Source of the DNA: Abyssisolibacter fermentans | GTDB lineage: Bacteria > Bacillota > Clostridia > Tissierellales > MCWD3 | Assembly (NCBI RefSeq): GCF_001559865.1 | Contig: NZ_LOHE01000069.1 | Span: forward strand, 1-64,000 | Reading direction: 5' to 3' | DNA: 64,000 nt | Shown here: piece by piece, positions 1 to 9,464 of the stretch | How the letters are laid out: every line of letters begins with the position of its first letter | How positions within the stretch are numbered: the first letter of the stretch is position 1 | Notes under the pieces: generated by a model | Seen by the model: only the letters and a program-made list of their open reading frames with translations | Told to the model about the DNA's origin: nothing | Database searches by the model: none | Position numbers and translations under genes: made by a program

Positions 1-81
1 ACAGTAAATTAACGCTATCTACATGAAATTTATTTATTGACAAACCTAAATATCTATGTTAACTTTAAATAAATTAAATAT

Positions 82-192
82 ATCTTCAGGGCAGGGTGAA
101 ATTCCCGACCGGTGGTTATAGTCCACGAACCAATATGGTTGACTTGGTGAAATTCCAAGACCGACAGTACAGTCTGGATGGGAGAAGAGGTG
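82..192 (+). promoter_or_regulatory. FMN riboswitch (RFN element)
   Basis: The leader of the riboflavin operon contains the conserved RFN blocks in order: CTTCAGGGCAGGGTG, AATTCCCGACCGG, the GGTGAAATTCC segment and the closing GTCTGGATGGGAGAAGA block. Known RFN elements bind flavin mononucleotide and switch off riboflavin synthesis genes when FMN is abundant. It lies about 190 nt upstream of ribD and is followed by an intrinsic terminator, so premature termination is the likely mechanism. Confidence 0.97.
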
Positions 193-243
193 TATATTTT
201 TATACAATAATTTGTTGTTATTGTGTTATTTGTAGCTGATTAT

Positions 244-276
244 GCTCTGGAGAATTTATTCTTCAGAGCTTTTTGA
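244..276 (+). terminator. riboswitch-controlled terminator of the rib operon
   Basis: A hairpin with arms GCTCTGGAGAA and TTCTTCAGAGC (one G-U pair) is followed by TTTTT. It sits between the FMN aptamer and ribD and is the probable expression platform: FMN binding would favour this hairpin. Confidence 0.85.
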
Positions 277-384
277 TGTGCAGAAAAAATAAAAATTTCA
301 TGAAAGCCTCAAAACTGAAACCTAAGATTATATTTAAGAATAATAAATGTACAAAGTTAAATACTAAAATGAGGTGATTTATTT

Positions 385-1482
385 GTGAATGAAAAATTTA
401 TGAAAAGAGCTCTTGAGCTTGCACAAAAAGGTAGTGGATTTGTAAATCCTAATCCATTAGTAGGAGCTGTGATAGTTAAAGATAATAAGATAATTGGTGA
501 AGGATATCATCAATATTTTGGAGGAGCACATGCTGAGATAAATGCACTTAAGAGTGCAGCAGAAAGCGTAAAAGGTGCTACAATGTATGTTTCATTAGAA
601 CCTTGCTCTCATTACGGTAAAACACCTCCATGTGTAAATGCAATAATTGAAAATAATATTTCTAAGGTTGTTGTTGCAATGATAGACCCTAATCCTAAAG
701 TTGCAGGAAGAGGTGTAAAAATATTAAGAGAGCATGGTATACATGTCACTACTGGTGTAATGGAAAATGAAGCTAAAAAGTTAAATGAGGTTTTTATTAA
801 ATATATACAGACAAAGTTGCCATTTTGCATTTTAAAAACAGCTATGACTCTTGATGGCAAGATATCCACACACATTGGTGACTCTAAATGGATTAGCAAT
901 GATAAATCTAGACAGCATGTTCATGAAATAAGACATAAAGTATCATCAATAATGGTTGGAATTGGTACAGTTTTAAAAGATGATCCTAGATTAAATACTA
1001 GACTAGAAGGTGGAAGAGATCCTATTAGAATAATCGTAGATACTAACGCTAGAATTTTTTTAACATCTAAAGCATTAAATGTTAAGTCAGATGTTAAAAC
1101 TATTGTTGCGACTACCGAAAAAGCAGATAAAGATAAATTAGAAGCTATAAAACAAAAAGGTGCTCAGGTGATAGTTACTCCACTTAAAAATAATAGAGTT
1201 AATTTGAGATATCTTATAGAAAAGTTAGGTGAAATTGGAATAGACAGTGTATTAATAGAAGGTGGTTCTACTTTGAATTTTAGCATGTTACAAGAAGGTC
1301 TTGTAGACAAGGTTATGTCATTTATATCACCAAAGATAGTAGGTGGGGAAAACTCCAAAACTCCTGTTGGTGGTGAAGGTATTAAATATATTAGGGATTG
1401 TATTAATCTAAAGGATATTAATATTAAAGCTTTTGATGAGGATATATTGATAGAAGGATATATCAGAAAGGAAGATTGTTGA
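385..1482 (+). CDS. ribD: bifunctional riboflavin deaminase/reductase RibD
   Basis: The 365-residue protein has the usual two-domain RibD build and carries out the second and third steps of riboflavin synthesis. The N-terminal deaminase (about residues 1-145) shows the zinc site H49-A-E51 with C74 and C83 (PCSHYGKTPPC). The C-terminal NADPH-dependent reductase begins near residue 147 with KTAMTLDGK. The start is GTG, chosen because GAGGTGAT lies 7 nt upstream. It is the first gene of the FMN-controlled operon, and its TGA overlaps the ATG of ribE (TGATG), implying translational coupling. Confidence 0.97.
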   Translation: MNEKFMKRALELAQKGSGFVNPNPLVGAVIVKDNKIIGEGYHQYFGGAHAEINALKSAAESVKGATMYVSLEPCSHYGKTPPCVNAIIENNISKVVVAMIDPNPKVAGRGVKILREHGIHVTTGVMENEAKKLNEVFIKYIQTKLPFCILKTAMTLDGKISTHIGDSKWISNDKSRQHVHEIRHKVSSIMVGIGTVLKDDPRLNTRLEGGRDPIRIIVDTNARIFLTSKALNVKSDVKTIVATTEKADKDKLEAIKQKGAQVIVTPLKNNRVNLRYLIEKLGEIGIDSVLIEGGSTLNFSMLQEGLVDKVMSFISPKIVGGENSKTPVGGEGIKYIRDCINLKDINIKAFDEDILIEGYIRKEDC

Positions 1483-2141
1483 TGTTTACTGGATTGGTAG
1501 AAGAAATAGGTCAAATTAAATTTATTAAAAAAGGTGTCAAATCTGCTAGCATTACAATTAACGCATCAAAGGTATTAGAAGATATAAAATTAGGTGACAG
1601 TATAAGTGTAAACGGAATTTGCCTGACGGTAGTTGATTTTACTAAATATGATTTCACTGTTGATGTTATGCCTGAAACCTTGAGAAGAACGAATTTAAAA
1701 AGGCTGTCAAAAGGTAGCGGTGTTAATTTAGAAAGAGCTATGAAAGTAGGCGATAGATTTGGCGGACATATTGTTTCAGGGCATATTGACGGCATAGGGA
1801 TTATAAAAAATATAGAAAAAGAAGACAATGCAGTTTGGCTTACTATCAAAGTTTATGACGACATATCAATTTATGTTGTTAAAAAAGGTTCTATAGCAGT
1901 TGATGGTATAAGCTTGACGGTAGCAGATGTAAATAAAAATGACTTTCAAGTATCTATAATACCTTTGACTAATAAAGAAACAATCCTATCAGATAAAAAG
2001 ATTGGTGACGAATTGAATATAGAATGTGACATGATCGGAAAGTATATACACAGTTTTATGAGTTCTGATGAAAAAAAGGATGAAAAAAAAGCTAAGATAA
2101 TAAACATTGAATTTCTCAGACAAAGCGGATTTTTAACATAA
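1482..2141 (+). CDS. ribE: riboflavin synthase alpha chain
   Basis: This 219-residue protein converts two lumazine molecules to riboflavin plus a pyrimidine by dismutation. The canonical N-terminus [10 protein letters not shown] begins at the ATG overlapping the ribD stop; two TTG codons just upstream are unlikely starts. Two lumazine-binding repeats are visible, each with an S-V-x-G-I-x-L-T-V-type core: one near residue 40 ([11 protein letters not shown]) and one near residue 135 (AVDGISLTV). The linking HIVSGHIDG motif is also present. Length is normal. It is the second gene of the riboswitch operon. Confidence 0.97.
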   Translation: MFTGLVEEIGQIKFIKKGVKSASITINASKVLEDIKLGDSISVNGICLTVVDFTKYDFTVDVMPETLRRTNLKRLSKGSGVNLERAMKVGDRFGGHIVSGHIDGIGIIKNIEKEDNAVWLTIKVYDDISIYVVKKGSIAVDGISLTVADVNKNDFQVSIIPLTNKETILSDKKIGDELNIECDMIGKYIHSFMSSDEKKDEKKAKIINIEFLRQSGFLT

Positions 2142-2170
2142 ATTATTTGTGTAATAAGGAGGTGGCACTA

Positions 2171-3391
2171 TTGTTTCAATTTAACACAATAGAGGAAGCG
2201 ATAGAAGATATAAGAAATGGGAAAATGGTAGTAGTCGTAGATGATGAAAATAGAGAAAACGAAGGGGATTTGATAATGGCAGCCCAGAAGGCGAACCTTG
2301 AAGCTATTAATTTTATGGCTGCTTATGGTAGAGGGCTTATATGTGTACCAATGTTAGAAGATAGATTAAAAGAACTTGATATTGAGCCTATGGTTGTTAA
2401 CAATACAGATCCAAATGGTACAGCATTTACTGTGTCTGTTGATGCAGTAAATACAACTACAGGGATATCAGTTGAGGATAGAGTAGAAACTATATTGAGA
2501 TTAGTTGATAATAATTCTACTTCAAAAGATTTTAGAAAGCCAGGACATATATTTCCTTTAAAAGCTAAAAAAGATGGAGTACTTAAACGAGCAGGACATA
2601 CTGAAGCAGCGGTTGATTTGGCAAAACTTGCAGGCTTAAAACCTGCTGGTGTTATTTGTGAGATTATGAATGAAGACGGTACTATGGCAAGAGTTCCACA
2701 ACTGATGGAATACGTCAAGAAACATAATTTCAAGATTATTACTATAGAGGATTTAATAACTTATAGACTTAAAAATGAAGGGATAATTGAAAGAACTGAT
2801 GAAGCAAATTTACCAACTAAGTATGGTGATTTTAAAATCATTGGATTTAGAAATAAGCTTAATGAGGAAGAACACGTTGCATTGATAAAAGGAGATATAG
2901 CTGATGGAGAGCCTGTTTTAGTACGAATACATTCTGAATGTTTAACAGGAGATGCTTTTAGTTCTCTAAGATGTGATTGTGGTGACCAATATGCTAAAGC
3001 TGTTCAAAATATTCAAAGAGAAGGCAGGGGAGTACTTTTATACATGCGACAAGAAGGAAGAGGTATAGGTCTTATAAATAAAATCAAAGCTTATGCGCTT
3101 CAAGATAAAGGCATGGATACAGTAGAAGCTAACATTGCATTAGGTTTTCCAGAAGATATGAGAGATTACAAAATGGGAGCTCAAATATTAAAGCTTTTAG
3201 GAATAAAAAAAATTAGACTTATGACAAATAATCCTGACAAGGTTTTGAGTATGAGAGATTATGGATTAGATATAGTCAAAAGAGTTCCTATTCAAATAGA
3301 GCATAATAAGAACAATGAATTTTATTTAAAAACTAAAATAGATAAGATGGGGCATATTTTTGATAATGTAAATGTAAATGAGGAGGATTAA
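2171..3391 (+). CDS. ribBA: bifunctional DHBP synthase / GTP cyclohydrolase II RibBA
   Basis: The 406-residue fusion supplies both precursors of riboflavin. The N-terminal half (about 1-200) is 3,4-dihydroxy-2-butanone-4-phosphate synthase with the [10 protein letters not shown] acidic motif. The C-terminal half is GTP cyclohydrolase II with the zinc cysteines in [15 protein letters not shown] and the RQEGRGIGL motif. I place the start at TTG 2171 because AAGGAGGTGG ends 6 nt upstream; an ATG at 2147 lies upstream of that ribosome binding site. Third gene of the operon. Confidence 0.95.
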   Translation: MFQFNTIEEAIEDIRNGKMVVVVDDENRENEGDLIMAAQKANLEAINFMAAYGRGLICVPMLEDRLKELDIEPMVVNNTDPNGTAFTVSVDAVNTTTGISVEDRVETILRLVDNNSTSKDFRKPGHIFPLKAKKDGVLKRAGHTEAAVDLAKLAGLKPAGVICEIMNEDGTMARVPQLMEYVKKHNFKIITIEDLITYRLKNEGIIERTDEANLPTKYGDFKIIGFRNKLNEEEHVALIKGDIADGEPVLVRIHSECLTGDAFSSLRCDCGDQYAKAVQNIQREGRGVLLYMRQEGRGIGLINKIKAYALQDKGMDTVEANIALGFPEDMRDYKMGAQILKLLGIKKIRLMTNNPDKVLSMRDYGLDIVKRVPIQIEHNKNNEFYLKTKIDKMGHIFDNVNVNEED

Positions 3392-3393
3392 TA

Positions 3394-3858
3394 ATGATGA
3401 AAGTTTATGAAGGAAAATTAGTTGCAAAGGATCAAAAGTTTGGTATCATAGTAGGAAGATTTAATGATTTTATTAGCAGTAAACTATTATATGGAGCATT
3501 AGATGGATTAAAAAGACATGGTGTAGATGACAGTAATATAGAAATTGCTTATGTACCAGGTGCTTTTGAAATCCCTTTGGTAGCTAAAAAGATGGCAACG
3601 ACTAAAAAATACGATGCTGTTATATGTTTAGGAGCAGTAATAAGAGGAGCTACACCTCATTTTGATTATGTTGCTAGTGAAGTGTCAAAAGGCATAGCAA
3701 ACGTATCATTAGATACTGAAATTCCAATTATTTTTGGTGTTCTAACAACAGACTCTATAGAACAAGCAATAGAAAGAGCAGGTACAAAAGCGGGTAACAA
3801 AGGCTATGATGCTGCAGTTTCAGCTATAGAGATGGTTAATTTAATTAGTAATTTTTAA
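3394..3858 (+). CDS. ribH: 6,7-dimethyl-8-ribityllumazine synthase
   Basis: This 154-residue protein condenses the RibA/RibD pyrimidine product with DHBP to make lumazine. The family hallmarks are clear: VGRFNDFI near the N-terminus, the VPGAFEIPL loop, and [15 protein letters not shown] with the catalytic histidine. The start codon follows AGGAGG by 7 nt; a second ATG follows immediately. It ends the operon and is followed by a strong terminator. Lumazine synthases of this type usually form icosahedral or pentameric shells around riboflavin synthase. Confidence 0.97.
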   Translation: MMKVYEGKLVAKDQKFGIIVGRFNDFISSKLLYGALDGLKRHGVDDSNIEIAYVPGAFEIPLVAKKMATTKKYDAVICLGAVIRGATPHFDYVASEVSKGIANVSLDTEIPIIFGVLTTDSIEQAIERAGTKAGNKGYDAAVSAIEMVNLISNF

Positions 3859-3867
3859 CGTCATAGA

Positions 3868-3904
3868 GAACTCGTTTCTTTTAGAGAAACGAGTTCGAAA
3901 TTTC
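3868..3904. terminator. bidirectional terminator between ribH and aldehyde dehydrogenase
   Basis: The arms GAACTCGTTTCT and AGAAACGAGTTC form a perfect 12-bp stem with a 4-nt loop. It lies between convergent genes, with T-rich sequence on the downstream side for ribH and A-rich sequence on the other, so it can serve both. Confidence 0.85.
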
Positions 3905-5266
3905 TTATTTTAATATTCTTTTAATCATATTCAAATTAGATTCAGTATATGGTGGGAATATCATACTCATTCTAATACGAGGAGATTTATTTAAGACTCC
4001 TTTCATATGAGAAAAGGTTTCAAAGCTTTTTTTACCATGATAAGCACCAATTCCAGAATTGCCTACTCCGCCAAAAGGTAAGTAGTGAGTGCTGAAATGA
4101 CTGACAGTATCATTTACACAACATCCGCCAGAGCTAGTTTCTGATAATACTTTTTTCTGGGTACTCTTATTATTTGTAAAAATATAAAGAGCAAGAGGTT
4201 TAGGTCTATCATTTACCATTTTAATTACAGAATTAATATTATCATATGACATAATAGGCATTATTGGTCCAAACAATTCATCTTGCATACATTCATCTTC
4301 CCACGAAACATTATCAATTATAGTAGGTTCAATATATTTATTGATTAGATTATAGTTTCCACCAAATATTATTTTGCTTCTATCCTTTTCTATTATGGAA
4401 ATTAGGCGATTAGTATGTTTTTCGCTGACAATACGAGCAAAGTCTTTAGAACCTTCAATTTTTTCGGAGTAAAACCTAGTTATAGTTTTCTTGAACTCAT
4501 TAATAAACTGCTCTTTAACACTAGAATGAATTACTAAATAATCTGGAGCTATACAAGTTTGACCTGCGTTAAAAAACTTACCCCAAGCTATCCTCTCAGC
4601 GGCTACTTTAATATTTGCAGTTTTATCTACAATGCATGGACTTTTTCCGCCTAATTCTAAAGTAACAGGAACTAAGTTTTTACTGGCTGCCTGCATAATT
4701 AATTTTCCTACTTTAACACTTCCAGTAAAGAAAATATAATCAAATGGAGAATTAATTAAGCGTGTAATGACTTCTTTATCACCTTCAACCACTCGAATAT
4801 AATTATTATCAAAATTTTTAGTGAGCATCTCTCTAACAATTCTAGTTACATTAGGTGTTTGTTCTGAAGGTTTAACTACAACACAATTTCCAGCAGCTAT
4901 TGCTCCGAGCATAGGTTCTATCACTAAATTAAAAGGATAGTTAAAAGGGGCAATGACTAATACAACACCATAGGGTTCAGGTATGATATAGCTTTTTGAA
5001 CCAAATTGATGTATTGGAGTTTTTACTCTTTTAATCTTAGCCCATTTCTTTAAATGTTTAATAGTGTAATTAATACTAACTAGTACAGAGCCTATTTCAG
5101 CAGCATAAGTTTCAAACTCATGTCTTCCCAAATCTTCACGATGAGCTTTTATTAATGCATCCTGATTTTCTATAATAATTCTCTTTAGTTTTTTTAGTTG
5201 ATCTATTCTAAATGATAAATTTCTTGTTTCACCTTTGTAATAATAACTTTTTAAATCTTTTAACAT
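3905..5266 (-). CDS. aldehyde dehydrogenase, class-3-like
   Basis: This 453-residue NAD(P)-dependent aldehyde dehydrogenase oxidises an aldehyde to its acid. Visible motifs are the catalytic glutamate in ELGGKSP near residue 205, the catalytic cysteine in FNAGQTCIAP near residue 239, and the C-terminal NSGIGAYHGKKSF segment typical of the ALDH3 (YwdH/fatty aldehyde) group. Length is at the normal shorter size for that group. The minus-strand start ATG follows AGGAGG by about 11 nt. It is monocistronic, and its physiological aldehyde is not evident. Confidence 0.93.
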   Translation of the reverse strand: MLKDLKSYYYKGETRNLSFRIDQLKKLKRIIIENQDALIKAHREDLGRHEFETYAAEIGSVLVSINYTIKHLKKWAKIKRVKTPIHQFGSKSYIIPEPYGVVLVIAPFNYPFNLVIEPMLGAIAAGNCVVVKPSEQTPNVTRIVREMLTKNFDNNYIRVVEGDKEVITRLINSPFDYIFFTGSVKVGKLIMQAASKNLVPVTLELGGKSPCIVDKTANIKVAAERIAWGKFFNAGQTCIAPDYLVIHSSVKEQFINEFKKTITRFYSEKIEGSKDFARIVSEKHTNRLISIIEKDRSKIIFGGNYNLINKYIEPTIIDNVSWEDECMQDELFGPIMPIMSYDNINSVIKMVNDRPKPLALYIFTNNKSTQKKVLSETSSGGCCVNDTVSHFSTHYLPFGGVGNSGIGAYHGKKSFETFSHMKGVLNKSPRIRMSMIFPPYTESNLNMIKRILK

Positions 5267-5621
5267 TTTAAATTCAACCTCCTTTAAGACGCTATTAATC
5301 TTATTAATAAAAATAAAGTGCTATGTTATTTGTCTATAATGTTTTTTCATTTAGTGAATATTACCAATTTAATTATAGAATTTTTTATGAATTTATGTCA
5401 ATTAAAATAATAGTGAATAATATAAAAAAAGCAAATCATACCAAAATTAAATATCAAGACTTTAGAGTTTTTTCTTTGATTTATAGAAATGAGAGTTCGA
5501 AAAATAAAATAAAAAAACAGGAAAATGATTTCATATTTCGACTAGTAAAAGAAAAAAAGTGTATTAATTAGTCGAAAAAGTCGTGATATAATTGTTATAA
5601 GATAAGGGTAGGGGTGGTGAA
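5267..5621. other. intergenic stretch, no convincing gene
   Basis: This 355-base, very AT-rich stretch separates divergent genes. An open frame at 5323-5571 lacks a ribosome binding site and any recognisable motif, so I do not call it. A probable sigma-A -10 (GATATAAT) lies about 35 nt upstream of the following gene. Confidence 0.5.
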
Positions 5622-6278
5622 ATGAAGGAATATGCTATAAATGCTAAGGAACTCAAAGTAATAGAACTGTTAAATAGAAAAAAATTTTGTACGGCAAATG
5701 AAATTGCAGAAAACTTAGGAGTAACATCAAGAACAATACTTAATTACATTAAAAATATTAACAAAATTATTGGTAAGGAAGTAGCTGAAATCAAATTTAC
5801 AAAAAATAAGAAGTATATCATAAAAAAAATTAATGTTGAAAAATTTGATATTATAACAAATGCATATCGAAAATCAAATATTTCTTTTCCAGAAGAAAGA
5901 ATTATAGAAATAATCAAAATTCTTTTAGAAGAAAGAAAAATGATAAAAATTGAAGATTTAGCTGAAATGTTCTATATTAGCAGAACTACCTTAATAAAAG
6001 ATTTGAAGAGAATATCAAATATACTTAAAAATTACAATATAGAGCTTAGGGGTAAACCAAACAGTGGCATAGAAGCATTTGGAAATGAAATGAATATAAG
6101 GTTTTGTCTTTCACAAATATTTTACAAAAGGGATAATGGTATCTATAAGAAAAGTCAAAAACAACATGGATGCTCATTTAATGATGTTGCAAATACTATA
6201 ACATTCTATGCATCTGATAAAGCTAATTATCTTACTGGACAATCAGTAAATATAACAGGTGGACAAGTTATGCATTAA
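5622..6278 (+). pseudogene. deletion chimera: truncated gut-type regulator fused to sorbitol-6-phosphate dehydrogenase tail
   Basis: Residues 1-180 look like the DNA-binding half of a PTS-linked multidomain activator (BglG/GutR/LicR class): one HTH at about 15-60 (ANEIAENLGVTSRTI) and a second at about 110-135 (EDLAEMFYISRTTLIKDL). The PRD and PTS domains expected next are missing. From about residue 183 the protein becomes the C-terminus of a short-chain dehydrogenase closely resembling SrlD/GutD (ASDKANYLTGQSVN, then ITGGQVMH). The junction is near base 6168, in frame. In clostridial sorbitol operons a regulator, PTS genes, gutD and a transaldolase are known neighbours; transaldolase is the next gene here. 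I infer an internal deletion of the PTS genes and most of the dehydrogenase. Confidence 0.8.
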
Positions 6279-6397
6279 TGATAAATAAAGATATTGTAAG
6301 TTGAAATTAATATTCATTAAACTAAAATTATTCATAAGCAGAGAAATGAAATTATTTTAGTTTTCTGCTTATAATATATTGTATAGGAGGGATTTTC

Positions 6398-7075
6398 ATG
6401 AAATATTTTTTAGATACAGCTAATATAGAATATATAAAATACGCTATAGATTATTTTCCAATAGAAGGAATAACTACTAATCCTACTATAATTGCAAAAG
6501 AAAATAGAGAATTTGTTGATCTTATCAAAGAAATAAGAGAAGTTATTGGAGAAGCTTTATTACTTCACATTCAAGTAGTTTCTAATAAAGCTGAAGATAT
6601 GGCTGAAGAGGGAATGAAAATCGTAGAAAAATTTGGTAAAAATACGTGTATTAAAATTCCAGTAACTAAAGAAGGATTAAAAGCAATAAAAATCTTAAAT
6701 TCTAAAGAAATAAAGGTGACAGCAACAGCAATATTTACAGCACAACAAGCTCTAATGGCAGCAAAAGCTGGTGCTACCTACGTTGCACCTTATGTTAACA
6801 GAATAGATAATCTATCCTCTGATGGGTGTAGTGTAGTAGGTAATATTGTGAAACAATTTAAAGAATATAATTTAAAAACAAATGTAATAGCTGCATCTTT
6901 TAAAAACGTTCAACAGGTGCATTCTGTTGCAAATTTAGGTGCACATGCAGCAACAGTTAATTCAGAGCTATTCGAAAAAATATTTGCTCATCCTTTTACA
7001 GATGCTAGTGTAGAACAATTTGAAGAAGATTGGAAAAAAGTTTACGGTGATAAAGTTATTAAAGATATGATATAA
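6398..7075 (+). CDS. transaldolase, fructose-6-phosphate-aldolase-like short form
   Basis: The 225-residue protein belongs to the short transaldolase/MipB/TalC family. It begins MKYFLDTANIEYI, has the EGITTNPTI motif, and carries the Schiff-base lysine in CIKIPVT near residue 86. It transfers or cleaves dihydroxyacetone units in the pentose phosphate network; this family contains both true transaldolases and F6P aldolases, which sequence alone does not separate. A good AGGAGG site precedes ATG. It follows the sorbitol-operon scar and was probably the last gene of that operon. Confidence 0.93.
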   Translation: MKYFLDTANIEYIKYAIDYFPIEGITTNPTIIAKENREFVDLIKEIREVIGEALLLHIQVVSNKAEDMAEEGMKIVEKFGKNTCIKIPVTKEGLKAIKILNSKEIKVTATAIFTAQQALMAAKAGATYVAPYVNRIDNLSSDGCSVVGNIVKQFKEYNLKTNVIAASFKNVQQVHSVANLGAHAATVNSELFEKIFAHPFTDASVEQFEEDWKKVYGDKVIKDMI

Positions 7076-7093
7076 TATGCTATTTGGTAAAAG

Positions 7094-7132
7094 AAACAAA
7101 GGGACGATTTTGATTACATCCCTTTGTTTTTG
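7094..7132 (+). terminator. terminator after transaldolase
   Basis: A perfect 11-bp stem (AAACAAAGGGA / TCCCTTTGTTT) is followed by TTTT. It lies between convergent genes and may act in both directions. Confidence 0.85.
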
Positions 7133-7155
7133 CTTAAAGATATATATTATACTGT

Positions 7156-8061
7156 TTATCTATCAACAATGATTTTTTCACCATAAACACTTTTGCTAAA
7201 AGCTTCTTCAGCTTCTTGAATTAATAAGCCCTTTATTATCATTTTGTTTATATTACTTTCTCCAATTTTCATGTTCGCACATTGAAATAAATATCTAATA
7301 GCTTGTGGTTTAAAACCAAGCAATCTAGCACCAATAGTGTCTGTTGCAACAGGGTCAGTTCCGCAGATAACAATTCCAGTATGTCTTGATATACCATTTG
7401 ATGGTCCGCTACCTATCATAGCGGGATTAGCACTGACGATAGTGATATCAATAGGAATTTTTTCTGCCATAGCAGTAATAAAACCATGTAAATCATTGTG
7501 AATTCCAAGATTTTTCTTAGGATATCCGTGCAGTTCAGCAGGAGGCCATCCTAATGCAATATTTTTAATTCCTGCTGACATAGTAGCTTCTTCGTGGTGT
7601 TTTAATTGAGTAAAAGATATCAAAACTGTCATTTCATTTATTAGTTTATTGATTTTTGTTGATTTTGGATAATCATGATTTAATTCTAAATCAACGTAAT
7701 CACCCTTGTTTAGATCTATAAATTCGACCATTTCATCATTTATAATTTTATCATATCCTACTTCTTTTAATACTATATCAGTCTTAACACCTCCTGAACC
7801 TGTTGCTATAACAATCCTTTTGGGGCTTTTAGCTTTAACAAACCTTATGATAGTTCTCAAAGTCTCTGCACCTACAACTATTGCATCCTTTGCATGGTTT
7901 TTCTTATTATTGACCCAGTTTGGAGTTATTACTACTACATCATCATTAGAGATTAGATTATCAGCATTTATTTCTTTAAGTGCTTTTAAAACTGCTAAGC
8001 TTTCATCATTGTTTTTGACTATTGCTATGATTGGTTTTTGACATTTTCTAGTTCGTTTCAA
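7156..8061 (-). CDS. DUF362 family protein
   Basis: This roughly 301-residue protein belongs to the DUF362 family, whose biochemical role is not settled. Members often carry ferredoxin clusters, but none is present here. The family core is visible: TPNWVNNKKNHAKDA, a glycine-rich ATGSGG segment, SFTQLKHHEEATMSAGIKNI, and the C-terminal GTDPVATDTIGARLLGF. I place the start at TTG 8061 (protein MKRTRK), because AGAGGTG ends 6 nt upstream; a GTG at 8070 would overlap that site. It appears to be a single gene. Confidence 0.85.
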   Translation of the reverse strand: MKRTRKCQKPIIAIVKNNDESLAVLKALKEINADNLISNDDVVVITPNWVNNKKNHAKDAIVVGAETLRTIIRFVKAKSPKRIVIATGSGGVKTDIVLKEVGYDKIINDEMVEFIDLNKGDYVDLELNHDYPKSTKINKLINEMTVLISFTQLKHHEEATMSAGIKNIALGWPPAELHGYPKKNLGIHNDLHGFITAMAEKIPIDITIVSANPAMIGSGPSNGISRHTGIVICGTDPVATDTIGARLLGFKPQAIRYLFQCANMKIGESNINKMIIKGLLIQEAEEAFSKSVYGEKIIVDR

Positions 8062-8328
8062 ATATAACACCTCTTTTTAAATATTATTAGCTTTTTGAAA
8101 AATTAATAAACAGATGAAATATTATATTTATTAATTCCTACGGTCAATAGGATAGAAATACGAATGTTGACTAGATAATTTAGAAGTTGTGAATTTAAAG
8201 TTTGTGTGTTAAAATACTAACAATTAGTATTAATAGAAAGAATATTATTGATGAATCTTATTCAAATATTGAGTAAGTGATTTAATTTAAATTTAACTTT
8301 ATTACTTAATAATAACTAGGAGGAAGAT

Positions 8329-8580
8329 ATGAAGAGAGTTGCAGTAATTAGTGCTATTTTAGAAAATCCTATAGCTACTCAGGCAAAGTTTAACGACATT
8401 GTTTCTGAATATAAAGGATTAATAAAAGGGAGAATGGGACTTCCATTAAGTGAAGAAGGAATAACAGTTATATGCATAACAGTTATAGGAAAAGTAGATG
8501 AGATAAATAGTCTTACTGGTAAGCTTGGAAGACTAGACAGTGTACAAGTAAAGACTTCAATTTCAAAACAGGAATTTTAA
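8329..8580 (+). CDS. TM1266-type iron-only hydrogenase system regulator
   Basis: The 83-residue protein matches the TM1266 family, small ACT/NikR-C-like domains called putative iron-only hydrogenase system regulators. The opening RVAVISAILENP, the central IKGRMGLPL and the final GRLDSVQVKTSISK are typical. It lacks a DNA-binding domain, and the family's mechanism is unknown. AGGAGG precedes ATG at normal spacing. No hydrogenase genes are in this window, but the family is normally found in anaerobes that use FeFe hydrogenase. Confidence 0.88.
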   Translation: MKRVAVISAILENPIATQAKFNDIVSEYKGLIKGRMGLPLSEEGITVICITVIGKVDEINSLTGKLGRLDSVQVKTSISKQEF

Positions 8581-8906
8581 ATTATAAGTAAAGAAATAAG
8601 TGTTTATATTATATGAAAATAGAGGGTTAATTTCTTTTTAGAAATGAAAGCTTTTGACAAAGGTGATTGTATTTTTGATTGTAATTGTAACATAAAGCGG
8701 TTGAGATGCGTATAATAACATTGAATAATAAATATATTACATTAATCATGGAATTTACTTAAGATGAAATGGTACAAAAAACTCTATTAATTAAATTAGG
8801 TGACAATCGTATACATTTATAATTACAATTACAAAAGAATAAGATATATATATTAAAACAAAAGTTAAAAAGGTAGTAGAGTTTATCCCTATTACTATAG
8901 CTATTG

Positions 8907-8946
8907 ACTCCTATTGATATAAATAAAATCAATAGGAGTTTTTTTA
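8907..8946 (+). terminator. intrinsic terminator
   Basis: ACTCCTATTGATAT and ATCAATAGGAGT form a stem followed by seven T residues. It lies about 330 bases past the TM1266-like gene and just before a repeat array. Confidence 0.8.
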
Positions 8947-8947
8947 A

Positions 8948-9310
8948 GCAGCGAACCCAAATCTATGATTTGGTGTGAGTCGCTTACTGCTAGGAACAAA
9001 GTGAGTAGGAGTTACCGATTGATGATTAAAGCAAATAAAAACAAAAAAGATAAGATAAAAAACAATATAATATAGCAAGGATTAAGCAAAAAAAAGAGTT
9101 AGAAAGCAGCGAACCCAAATCTATGATTTGGTGTAAGTCGCTTACTGCTAGGAACGGAGTGAGTAGGAGTTACAGATTGATGATTAAAGAAATGAAACAA
9201 TAAAGATATGATGAAAAACAATATAATATAGCAAGGATTAAGCAAAAAAAAGAGTTAGAAAGCAGCGAACCCAAATCTATGATTTGGTGTGAGTCGCTTA
9301 CTCAAATTTT
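8948..9310. repeat. tandem repeat of about 157 bp carrying a REP-like palindromic module
   Basis: Three copies of the segment GCAGCGAACCCAAATCTATG start at 8948, 9106 and 9262, giving periods of 158 and 156. The first two units are complete and near identical, including the AT-rich spacer; the third breaks off after about 45 bases. Each unit begins with two small hairpins: CCAAATC/GATTTGG, then CTTACT/AGTGAG around CTGCTAGGAAC. The palindromic module recurs elsewhere: reversed at about 9590-9655 and 61830-61885, and direct at 18660 and, truncated, at 10471. No coding capacity is seen. Confidence 0.85.
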
Positions 9311-9464
9311 TACTCAAGAGCATGGGTTTATTTTTATTATTTACAATAAACATGTAATATTTTGTATAGATTAAAAAAATCTTGTTTAAAACTAGTGAAA
9401 TCTAGTGTTTGACACGTTAAAAAATGGGTGATAAACTTATATTGGAAGTATATATAAAAATAAG

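Noticed and set aside
1164-1514. Minus-strand open frames across the rib genes and similar overlaps elsewhere
   Set aside because: They lie wholly opposite strongly supported genes, lack ribosome binding sites and encode no recognisable proteins.
5323-5571. 82-codon open frame between aldehyde dehydrogenase and the chimera
   Set aside because: No ribosome binding site, AT-driven composition rich in Ile, Lys, Asn, Phe and Tyr, and no motif. Probably chance.
8948-9310. Possible CRISPR array
   Set aside because: The repeat unit is about 157 bp including its spacer, and the spacers are near identical between units. There are no cas genes.
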